Source: Rubritepida sp. (GTDB taxonomy: Bacteria; Pseudomonadota; Alphaproteobacteria; Acetobacterales; Acetobacteraceae). From it: 7,152 bases of DNA. Shown here in pieces: positions 1 to 5,217 of the stretch (position 1 is its first letter; every line of letters starts with the position of its first letter). The translations under genes and the position numbers were made by a program. The DNA is taken from the NCBI GenBank assembly GCA_022843345.1, contig JALHNW010000090.1, forward strand, positions 1-7,152, read 5' to 3'. A model generated the notes under the pieces. The model was not told the origin of the DNA. It saw only the letters and a list, made by a program, of their open reading frames with translations, and ran no database searches.

Positions 1-615
1 CGCACCGATTCCGGCGTGCACGCCGCGGGCCAGGTGGCGGAGGTGACGATCGCCGCCGCCCTGCCGCCCGAACGCCTGCGCGCCGCGCTGGACTTCCACA
101 CGCGGCCGCACGCGCTGTCCGTGCGCGGCGCGGCGGTGGCGCCGGAGGGGTGGTCGCCGCGCTTCTCTGCGCGGATGCGGCACTACCGCTACCGCATCCT
201 CAACCGCGCCGCGCGGCCGGCGCTGGAGGACGGGCAGGCTTGGCACGTCCCGCAGGCGCTGGATGCGGGCGCCATGCACGCGGCGGCGCAGCAGTTGCTC
301 GGCAAGCACGACTTCAGCGCCTTCCGCGCCGCCTCCTGCCAGGCCGCGCACGCGCTGCGGACGCTGGACCGGCTGGACGTGGCGCGGGAGGGCGAGGAGG
401 TGGTGATCCACGCCTCCGCGCGCTCCTTCCTGCACCACCAGGTCCGCAACCTGGTCGGCACGCTGCATGCGGTGGGCCGCGGCGTGCAGGACGAGGGCTG
501 GCCGCGCCGCGTGCTGGACGGGCGCGACCGCCGCGCCGCCGGGCAGACCGCGCCGCCGGAAGGCCTGTGCTTCATGGCGGTGGAGTATGACGAGGCGCTG
601 CCCTGGGCGCCGTGA
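1..615 (+). CDS. truA: tRNA pseudouridine(38-40) synthase TruA, 5'-truncated by window edge
   Basis: TruA isomerises uridines 38, 39 and 40 in the anticodon stem-loop of many tRNAs to pseudouridine, in the cytoplasm. The frame is open from base 1 and the first residues read RTDSGVHAAG. This is the family's active-site motif (GRTDxGVHA), so the catalytic Asp is residue 3 of the fragment. Further family signatures are RHYRYRI at about 59-65, HDFSAFRA at about 103-110 and FLHHQVRNLVGT at about 143-154. About 204 residues are visible. Roughly the first 50-60 residues lie outside the window, so a GTG at position 16 is internal and is not the start. The gene ends in TGA at 613-615, directly abutting the stop of the convergent membrane-protein gene. 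In many alphaproteobacteria truA follows def and fmt, which would lie off the left edge; that is inference. The identity is secure. Confidence 0.96.
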   Translation, partial: RTDSGVHAAGQVAEVTIAAALPPERLRAALDFHTRPHALSVRGAAVAPEGWSPRFSARMRHYRYRILNRAARPALEDGQAWHVPQALDAGAMHAAAQQLLGKHDFSAFRAASCQAAHALRTLDRLDVAREGEEVVIHASARSFLHHQVRNLVGTLHAVGRGVQDEGWPRRVLDGRDRRAAGQTAPPEGLCFMAVEYDEALPWAP

Positions 616-1176
616 TCAGCCGCCCGCTATCCGCGTGGTGAAGCCGCTGGCGACCAGCCCGATGGCGAGGTCGAGCGCCACCACCATCGCGGCCGTCGCA
701 CCCGGCAGCGCCAGCGCCGAGCGGGTGACGAACCATTCCAGCCACAGCGCGTAGCCCAGCGCGGCCAGCCCCAGCACGGTGGACACGCCCTGCGGCAGCC
801 CCAGCAGCGGCGGCACGGCCAGCGCCACCAGCAGCAGGTACTGCACCAGGTTGGTCCAGTTCCACGCGGCGATGAAGCGCGGCCAGGCCGGCGCGCGCCC
901 GGCCTGGGTGGCCACCGCCAGCGAGGCCAGCGCGAAGCCGGCCCAGGAGATGGCGAAGCCCAGCACCTCCGCCACCAGCGCCACCGCGATGCCCGCGGGC
1001 GGCGCCGCGCCGTCCGACCAGGCCAGCAGCCGCAGCGCGAGGAAGGCCGGCAGGCAAACCAGCGCGGCGCGGAACGAGGACGCCGCGCCCTCCATGGTGG
1101 ATGGCAGCAGCGCCAGCCCCTCGGCACGGCCGCGCGCCAGCAGCAGGGCGGCGGCGATGCCGTCGGCGGCGCTCAC
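616..1176 (-). CDS. Small polytopic membrane protein of unknown function, coupled to dapE
   Basis: The protein has 186 residues and I do not recognise a family. Hydropathy by eye suggests four or five membrane segments, at about 34-52, 63-90, 108-126, 131-150 and 158-178. A more polar N-terminal stretch of about 30 residues carries LALLPSTMEGAASSFRAA, possibly an amphipathic lead-in. A W-N-W-T-N motif (105-109) precedes the third segment. The start chosen is the GTG at 1176-1174, which overlaps the dapE TGA in the arrangement GTGA. No clear Shine-Dalgarno is visible, so translation probably depends on re-initiation after dapE. The open frame continues far upstream to 1830, but that part is antisense-frame shadow inside dapE with Arg/Pro/Gly-rich content. 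It is the last gene of the dapD-dapE operon and its TGA (618-616) abuts the truA stop. A transport or envelope role is only a guess. Confidence 0.82.
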   Translation of the reverse strand: MSAADGIAAALLLARGRAEGLALLPSTMEGAASSFRAALVCLPAFLALRLLAWSDGAAPPAGIAVALVAEVLGFAISWAGFALASLAVATQAGRAPAWPRFIAAWNWTNLVQYLLLVALAVPPLLGLPQGVSTVLGLAALGYALWLEWFVTRSALALPGATAAMVVALDLAIGLVASGFTTRIAGG

Positions 1177-2297
1177 GCCGCTAGGCACCCGGCGATGACG
1201 CGGGCGTAGAGGCGGGTGAGCGCGTGCAGCTCGGCCACCGGCACGTTCTCGTCCACCTGGTGCAGGCTGTGCCCCACGCCGCCCAGCTCCGCCACCGGGC
1301 AGTAGCGGGCGATGAAGCGCGCGTCGGAGGTGCCGCCGCCGGTGTCCAGCCGCGCGTCCAGGCCGGTTTCGGCGTGGACCGCGCGCTTCAGCGCGTCCAC
1401 GAAAGGGCCGGGCTGGGTGACGAAGCTTTCCCCGCTGATCTCCACGCGCAGTTCGTGGCGCGGCGCGTGCTCGGCCAGGACGGCCTCGATGCGGCGGGCG
1501 AGGCCGGCGCCGTCGTGGTGGTCGTTGAAGCGGATGTTGAGGAAGGCGCTGGCCTGGGCCGGGATGACGTTGGTGGCGGTGTTGTCCACCGCCATGCCGG
1601 TCACCTGCACCGTGGAGGGCTCGAAATGCGCGGAGCCCTCGTCCAGCGGCTCGGCCGTCAGCGCGTTCAGGGCGCGCAGCAGGCGGTGCACCGGGTTGTC
1701 GGCCTTCTGCGGGTAGGCGCTGTGGCCCTGGGTGCCGTGCACCGTGACGAAGGCGTTCATCGAGCCGCGGCGGCCGATCTTGATGACGTCGCCCAGGCGC
1801 GCCTGGCTCGTCGGCTCGCCCACCACGCACATGGTGGGCAGAAGGTTGTTTTCCTCGAGCCAGGGCATGCAGCGCTTCACGCCGTCCACGCTCGGCCCCT
1901 CCTCGTCGCCGGTGATGAGCAGGGACAGGGTGCCGCGTTCCTGCGTGGGGGGGATGGCGGCGAGGAAGGCGGCGATGCCGCCCTTCATGTCGCAGGCGCC
2001 GCGGCCGTAGAGCACGCCGTCGCGCACCACTGCGGCGAAGGGGTCGTCCGTCCAGCGCGCCACGTCGCCGGGGGGGACCACGTCGGTGTGGCCGCAGTAC
2101 ATCAGGTGCAGGCCGCCATCACCACCCCTGGGGCCGCGGATGGCGTGCAGGTTGTCCACCTCGTTGAAGCGCAGCCGCGTGCAGGCGAAGCCCAGGCCTT
2201 CCAGGTGGCGCTGCACCACGTCCAGCGCCCCGTCATCGGCGGGCGTGACGGAGCGGCAGCGGATCAGCGCCTGGGCGAGTTGGACGACGTCAGTCAC
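1173..2297 (-). CDS. dapE: Succinyl-diaminopimelate desuccinylase DapE
   Basis: DapE hydrolyses N-succinyl-LL-2,6-diaminopimelate to LL-diaminopimelate and succinate. It is a di-zinc M20 peptidase-family enzyme of the lysine and peptidoglycan precursor pathway. The 374 residues match the family length (about 375 in E. coli). Motifs appear in order: [13 protein letters not shown] with metal ligand H70 and D72; [11 protein letters not shown] with bridging D103; TGDEEGPS with catalytic E132 and ligand E133; GEPT with ligand E161; GRRGSMN at 176-181, a DapE rather than ArgE signature; GGGTSDARF at 320-328; and SLHQVDENV with ligand H346. The start is GTG at 2297-2295, inside the last codons of dapD (8-nt overlap). 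No good Shine-Dalgarno precedes it, so coupling to dapD is likely. It is followed by the GTGA-coupled membrane gene. All catalytic residues are present. Confidence 0.97.
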   Translation of the reverse strand: MTDVVQLAQALIRCRSVTPADDGALDVVQRHLEGLGFACTRLRFNEVDNLHAIRGPRGGDGGLHLMYCGHTDVVPPGDVARWTDDPFAAVVRDGVLYGRGACDMKGGIAAFLAAIPPTQERGTLSLLITGDEEGPSVDGVKRCMPWLEENNLLPTMCVVGEPTSQARLGDVIKIGRRGSMNAFVTVHGTQGHSAYPQKADNPVHRLLRALNALTAEPLDEGSAHFEPSTVQVTGMAVDNTATNVIPAQASAFLNIRFNDHHDGAGLARRIEAVLAEHAPRHELRVEISGESFVTQPGPFVDALKRAVHAETGLDARLDTGGGTSDARFIARYCPVAELGGVGHSLHQVDENVPVAELHALTRLYARVIAGCLAA

Positions 2298-3105
2298 GCA
2301 GCAGGTCGTTGATGCTGGTCTTGGAGCGCGTCTGCGCGTCCACCCGCTTCACGATCACCGCGCAGTAGAGCGACGGCCCGGGCGAGCCGTCTGGCAGCGG
2401 CTTGCCGGGCAGCGAGCCGGGCACCACCACCGAATAGGCCGGCACGCGGCCGGTGAAGACCTCGCCCGTCGCGCGGTCCACGATCTTCGTCGTGGCCGAG
2501 ATGAACACGCCCATGGACAGCACGGAGCCGCGCTCGACGATCACGCCCTCCACCACTTCGGAGCGCGCGCCGATGAAGCAGTCATCCTCGATCACCACCG
2601 GGTTCGCCTGCAGCGGCTCCAGCACGCCGCCGATGCCCACGCCGCCGCTCAGGTGCACGTTCCTGCCGATCTGCGCGCAGGAGCCGACGGTGGCCCAGGT
2701 GTCCACCATCGTGCCGGAATCCACGTAGGCGCCGAGGTTCACGAAGGAGGGCATGAGGATCACGTTCGGCGCGATGAAGGCCGAGCGGCGCGCCACCGCG
2801 CCGGGCACCGCGCGGAAGCCGGCCGCCTTGTGGCGCGCCTCGTCCCAGCCGGCCCATTTCAGCGGCACCTTGTCCCAGCCGCCGGCCATGATACGGCTGT
2901 CCTCGATGCGGAAGGACAGCAGCACGGCCTGCTTCAGCCACTGGTTCACCACCCAGCCCTGCGGTCCCGGCTCTGCCACGCGCGCCTTGCCGGAATCCAG
3001 CAGCTCCAGCGCTCCCTCGATCGCCTCGCGGTCGGCGCCGGTGGTGGCGGGGGAGAGCGCGTCGCGGCGGTCCCATATTTCGGTGATACGTATCTTTAGG
3101 TTCAT
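2290..3105 (-). CDS. dapD: Tetrahydrodipicolinate N-succinyltransferase DapD
   Basis: DapD transfers succinyl from succinyl-CoA to tetrahydrodipicolinate, the first committed step of the succinylase branch to diaminopimelate. The family acts as a trimer of left-handed beta-helices. The 271 residues match the usual length (about 274). Highly conserved blocks are present: [14 protein letters not shown] at 54-67, [20 protein letters not shown] at 123-142 containing the active-site Asp/Glu region, [19 protein letters not shown] at 151-169, [14 protein letters not shown] at 177-190, and a C-terminal [15 protein letters not shown]. The ATG at 3105 is preceded by AGGTAG with 5-nt spacing, which supports this start. 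It is the first gene of dapD-dapE-membrane protein. The first ten codons are odd for this genome: CTA and two ATA codons lie in an AT-rich run, whereas codons from W11 onward become GC-rich. See the composition feature and findings. Confidence 0.97.
   Translation of the reverse strand: MNLKIRITEIWDRRDALSPATTGADREAIEGALELLDSGKARVAEPGPQGWVVNQWLKQAVLLSFRIEDSRIMAGGWDKVPLKWAGWDEARHKAAGFRAVPGAVARRSAFIAPNVILMPSFVNLGAYVDSGTMVDTWATVGSCAQIGRNVHLSGGVGIGGVLEPLQANPVVIEDDCFIGARSEVVEGVIVERGSVLSMGVFISATTKIVDRATGEVFTGRVPAYSVVVPGSLPGKPLPDGSPGPSLYCAVIVKRVDAQTRSKTSINDLLRD
3085..3094. repeat. Perfect 10-bp palindrome GATACGTATC in the dapD 5' coding end
   Basis: GATAC is followed directly by its reverse complement GTATC, inside codons 4-7 of dapD and in the AT-rich junction stretch. 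It could be an operator-like site, a recombination scar or chance. It has no partner copy that I could find elsewhere in the window. Confidence 0.45.
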
Positions 3106-3110
3106 CCGAG

Positions 3111-3116
3111 CTACCT
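3111..3116 (-). promoter_or_regulatory. Ribosome binding site of dapD
   Basis: On the minus strand AGGTAG stands five bases before the ATG at 3105. It is a good Shine-Dalgarno match at normal spacing and fixes the start of dapD within the AT-rich junction region. Confidence 0.7.
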
Positions 3117-3126
3117 GCAGCGTGAG

Positions 3127-3163
3127 TGCTTGAAGGTTTACAAGCCTTCCAAGCGATCAAGCA
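3127..3163. repeat. Nested inverted and direct repeats between dapD and the AT-rich gene
   Basis: TGCTTGA (3127-3133) is matched by its exact reverse complement TCAAGCA (3157-3163). Inside this, GCTTGAAGG (3128-3136) can pair with CCTTCCAAGC (3145-3154) with a single bulged C at 3149 and an 8-base loop. CAAGC also occurs three times in direct orientation, at 3141, 3150 and 3158, about one helical turn apart. No T-run follows on either strand, so it does not look like an intrinsic terminator. It overlaps the candidate dapD promoter, which makes a regulator-binding site plausible, though a residue of an insertion end is equally possible. Confidence 0.5.
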
Positions 3164-3164
3164 A
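3137..3164 (-). promoter_or_regulatory. Candidate sigma70-type promoter for dapD
   Basis: On the minus strand TTGCTT (3164-3159) and TGTAAA (3142-3137) are separated by 16 bases and would start transcription about 25 bases before the dapD ATG. The -35 matches consensus at 3 of 6 positions and the -10 at 4 of 6, so this is only a weak prediction. It sits entirely within the inverted-repeat region. Confidence 0.25.
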
Positions 3165-3181
3165 TCTGCCACACTCTTTTG

Positions 3182-4456
3182 ATGCCCTTGCTTAGCAATC
3201 ACCCACCACGTGACGCGCGCATCCTACTCGCACAAGCATTTAAGGCTGGAAGTCAAGGAATTTTTGGGTTTTCGACAAACAAAAGCTATACTCGTCAAGA
3301 TTCTCCTATTCTTTCTCGTCTATCGATGGAGTATAGAAATCTTTATGATACCTATATCCCTGCTTTTGAAAAAGAAGTATTTACTTCTAAGAGTGTTAGA
3401 TCTGCATTAATACTTAGGACGCGGCTGAAAAAACTTCAGAATGATGTAAGTGCTAGATTTTTAGAGCGTATTCCTATCAGTTTTAGTGGCGCTGTGAGAA
3501 ATTTACCGCAATTCCAACGGGTTTTCTCCTTAAATCAACTATTTAAACTGATAGATAGTATTCTAACAGAGTACATATCGTACGCCGAGTGGAGAACCGA
3601 GGGACTTAATGCCGATGCTGTTCGCGAAATAATTCCTGAACAAACTCCATCTCCGGCCTACTTTGTCGTAAGTGATAACAAATTTTTTCTAGATGAAGCG
3701 CATAAAGATAAATCAATTATTGGTAGCGAAATTCTTAGTGCTGCGAAACATCATCTGCTTATTTCTTCAAGTGAATTACTCGAACGCCTTAAAATGACGA
3801 ACTGTGATCCAAAACTTATAGAAAAAATTCGTTTTATTTCCGATAAAATCCAATCGGACGGAAATGTCGTAGGAATTGGCCTAGATAATTTCATGATTTC
3901 TCAAACACTTGACATCGCCAAAGAAGAGATTGGTGATTTTGACTATGCTCAAATACTTTCCCATACAAAACAGATCGATATGTATCTCGCACAGTTTTCT
4001 GAATGGAGAGAATTCATAAACAACGCCAACACAATAAATTTTACAGCCGAACTGGAGTTGGCTGTTAAAGTAACCATAGATAAAATTTTAAGTGAACAAA
4101 ATAATCTGTCAATTAACGATAAGGTCCGCGAATATTTTGAATTCATTCGCCGACAAAGCGTTAGTAAATCGAGCAAATATTTAGTCGCATCATATAATAG
4201 TGTGATAAATTTTCTGATAGCCGGAGCCCGTGAGGCACTAAATCTCCTGGTAGATTCAACAAAAGAAGCTCGTAAAACAATAGTGAAAACTGGTGGCAAC
4301 ATAATCTACGCAAGCTTTATCTATCTATGTATTAGTGCCGCTGAGCCGTTAATGGGAATAAAAATCAAACCTAACGATCTTACATGGATCGAAAATGTTG
4401 TTTCTGTGTTGCGGCGTGAACTTGCCTCCATAAGCCAGAACCAAACCACGCGCTAA
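3182..4456 (+). CDS. Uncharacterised AT-rich, probably horizontally acquired protein
   Basis: I do not recognise this protein, which is 424 residues from the ATG at 3182. It looks almost entirely alpha-helical and mixed-charge, with no catalytic motif I can name. Visible features are a basic helix around 70-90 (RTRLKKLQ), a leucine-rich helix at about 185-206 (ILSAAKHHLLISSSELLERL), an acidic helix near 243-256, and one hydrophobic stretch near 373-393 (NIIYASFIYLCISAAEPLMGI) that may be a membrane segment or a buried helix. No signal peptide is evident. The start is uncertain. Neither TTG 3179, ATG 3182 nor the in-frame ATG at 3326 has a clear Shine-Dalgarno. A TATACT box lies upstream of 3326, and that start would give 376 residues beginning MEYRNLYDTY. 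Codons such as ATA, TTA and AGA are common, unlike its neighbours. It is divergent from dapD and its TAA (4454-4456) interlocks with the HNH gene's TAG. A defence or toxin-like role is speculation. Confidence 0.8.
   Translation: MPLLSNHPPRDARILLAQAFKAGSQGIFGFSTNKSYTRQDSPILSRLSMEYRNLYDTYIPAFEKEVFTSKSVRSALILRTRLKKLQNDVSARFLERIPISFSGAVRNLPQFQRVFSLNQLFKLIDSILTEYISYAEWRTEGLNADAVREIIPEQTPSPAYFVVSDNKFFLDEAHKDKSIIGSEILSAAKHHLLISSSELLERLKMTNCDPKLIEKIRFISDKIQSDGNVVGIGLDNFMISQTLDIAKEEIGDFDYAQILSHTKQIDMYLAQFSEWREFINNANTINFTAELELAVKVTIDKILSEQNNLSINDKVREYFEFIRRQSVSKSSKYLVASYNSVINFLIAGAREALNLLVDSTKEARKTIVKTGGNIIYASFIYLCISAAEPLMGIKIKPNDLTWIENVVSVLRRELASISQNQTTR
3264..3292 (+). promoter_or_regulatory. Candidate promoter within the 5' part of the AT-rich ORF
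   Basis: TTGGGT (3264-3269) and TATACT (3287-3292) are separated by 17 bases. The -10 matches consensus at 5 of 6 positions and the -35 at 3 of 6. Transcription from here would begin near 3299, shortly before the in-frame ATG at 3326, so it would fit the shorter version of the protein. Such boxes arise often by chance in AT-rich DNA. Confidence 0.25.
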
Positions 4457-5040
4457 CCCTGCTCCAGCTCGCTGTCCCAGTACAGGTAGTCGCGCCAGCT
4501 CTCGTGCAGGTGGTTGGGCGGGAAGGCGCGGCCATTCTCCTGGAGTTCCCAGGAGGTGGGCTGGCGCGGCTCGGTCAGCGGCATCATGTGGCAGTCGCGC
4601 GGCAGCTTGTCGGCCTTGCGCAGGTTGCAGGGGCCGCAGGCGGCGACCACGTTCTCCCACCCCGTGCGCCCGCCGCGGGAGCGGGGGATGACGTGGTCGA
4701 AGGTCAGCTCGTGCGTCGGGCGCGCGTCGCCGCAATACTGGCACTCGAAGCGGTCGCGCAGGAAGACGTTGAATCGCGTGAAGGCCGGCCGCCGCGCCGC
4801 CGGGATGTAGTCGCGCAGCGCGATCACCGAGGGCAGGCGCATGGCGAAGGAGGGCGAGCGCACCTCCGTCTCGTATTCCGACAGCACGGAGACGCGGTCC
4901 AGCACCACCGCCTTCACGGCATCCTGCCAGGCCCAGACGGAAAGCGGGTAATAGGAGAGCGGGCGGAAATCGGCGTTGAGCACCAGCGCCGGAAAGCCGC
5001 CGGGGCCCTGGATCTGCGGGATCAGACTGCCATCAGGCAC
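4453..5040 (-). CDS. HNH endonuclease-family protein
   Basis: The protein has 195 residues. The C-terminal half holds an HNH (His-Me finger) nuclease domain: FECQYCG with C100 and C103, LTFDHVIPRSRGG with D115 and H116, WENVVAACGPCNLRK with N130, C135 and C138. The two Cys pairs should bind a structural zinc, and H116 is the expected general base. The N-terminal half (FPALVLNADFRPLSY to YIPAARRPAFTRFNVFLRDR) is the conserved lead of a compact family common in alphaproteobacteria and cyanobacteria. Its substrate is unknown; it is related to McrA-type folds but has no restriction-modification partner here. The start chosen is GTG at 5040-5038 with GGAGG eight bases upstream. The open frame continues to 5988 but only as shadow of gluQRS. 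The TAG (4455-4453) interlocks with the TAA of the AT-rich gene. Base composition is native, so this gene is not part of the foreign segment. Confidence 0.92.
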   Translation of the reverse strand: MPDGSLIPQIQGPGGFPALVLNADFRPLSYYPLSVWAWQDAVKAVVLDRVSVLSEYETEVRSPSFAMRLPSVIALRDYIPAARRPAFTRFNVFLRDRFECQYCGDARPTHELTFDHVIPRSRGGRTGWENVVAACGPCNLRKADKLPRDCHMMPLTEPRQPTSWELQENGRAFPPNHLHESWRDYLYWDSELEQG

Positions 5041-5048
5041 ATCACTCG

Positions 5049-5053
5049 CCTCC
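5049..5053 (-). promoter_or_regulatory. Ribosome binding site of the HNH gene
   Basis: On the minus strand GGAGG lies eight bases before the GTG at 5040. It decides the start, because no ATG exists in this frame near the conserved N terminus. An ATG at 5043-5041, one base upstream and overlapping the GTG region, is in another frame and meets a stop after six codons. Confidence 0.65.
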
Positions 5054-5088
5054 GCTCTGCGCGGCGGCCCGGGGTCCTTGCGCCCCGG

Positions 5089-5118
5089 ATTCGGTCGGCC
5101 GCCACAAGATGTGGTCAA
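5089..5118 (-). promoter_or_regulatory. Candidate promoter for the HNH gene
   Basis: On the minus strand TTGACC (5118-5113) is followed 18 bases later by CCGAAT (5094-5089). The -35 matches consensus at 5 of 6 positions, while the -10 is poor at 3 of 6, a pattern seen in GC-rich alphaproteobacteria. It lies in the 177-bp divergent spacer between this gene and gluQRS. I could not pick out a convincing promoter for gluQRS in the same spacer. Confidence 0.3.
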
Positions 5119-5217
5119 CGCATGCCACCCATCCCACAACGCCGCAAGACGATTGCCAGCCGGCGGCGGGGCGGCCCGCGATTGTTTCACCGGACCGTCA
5201 CGGGCATGGTGGCGCCA

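Larger units (their letters stand above)
3076..4456. other. Compositionally foreign AT-rich segment
   Basis: Spot counts show the break: 3301-3360 has 21 G+C of 60 and 3901-3960 has 22 of 60, whereas 5281-5340 in gluQRS has 43 of 60. The left edge is blurred. AT-rich bases begin inside dapD near 3076, a stretch of intermediate composition (34 of 60) covers 3181-3240, and the fully AT-rich sequence starts near 3241. The right edge is at or just before the interlocked stop codons at 4453-4456. I found no integrase, transposase, tRNA, terminal inverted repeat or flanking direct repeat. This fits acquisition of a single gene, possibly by homologous or illegitimate recombination, rather than a recognisable mobile element. 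Confidence 0.75.

Noticed and set aside
1177..1830. Upstream extension of the membrane-protein frame inside dapE
   Set aside because: The extension is Arg/Pro/Gly-rich shadow sequence overlapping conserved dapE coding. The GTG coupled to the dapE stop is the sensible start.
1224..2312. Long plus-strand open frame of 362 codons opposite dapE
   Set aside because: It is antisense to a gene with all DapE motifs. The translation is His/Val/Gly/Ala-rich and shows no domain; such frames are expected opposite GC-rich genes.
3128..3154. Intrinsic terminator in the dapD upstream spacer
   Set aside because: The stem is imperfect and no T-run follows on either strand; both adjacent genes read away from it, so a terminator has no purpose there.
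3210..3410. Plus-strand 66-codon frame overlapping the start of the AT-rich gene
   Set aside because: It has a different frame, no ribosome site and no recognisable content, and it ends inside the larger ORF; probably a chance opening.
3949..4302. Minus-strand open frame of 117 codons inside the AT-rich gene
   Set aside because: Less trivial in AT-rich DNA, but it lacks a Shine-Dalgarno and recognisable motifs and is fully nested in a much longer ORF. A toxin-antitoxin pair was considered and not supported.
3106..4460. Insertion sequence or transposon at the AT-rich segment
   Set aside because: No transposase motif such as a DDE pattern is apparent in the protein, and I found no terminal inverted repeats or target duplications at the edges.
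4504..5205. Upstream extension of the gluQRS frame opposite the HNH gene
   Set aside because: It is antisense to the HNH domain and precedes the conserved FAPSPTG start region; GluQRS proteins have no such extension.
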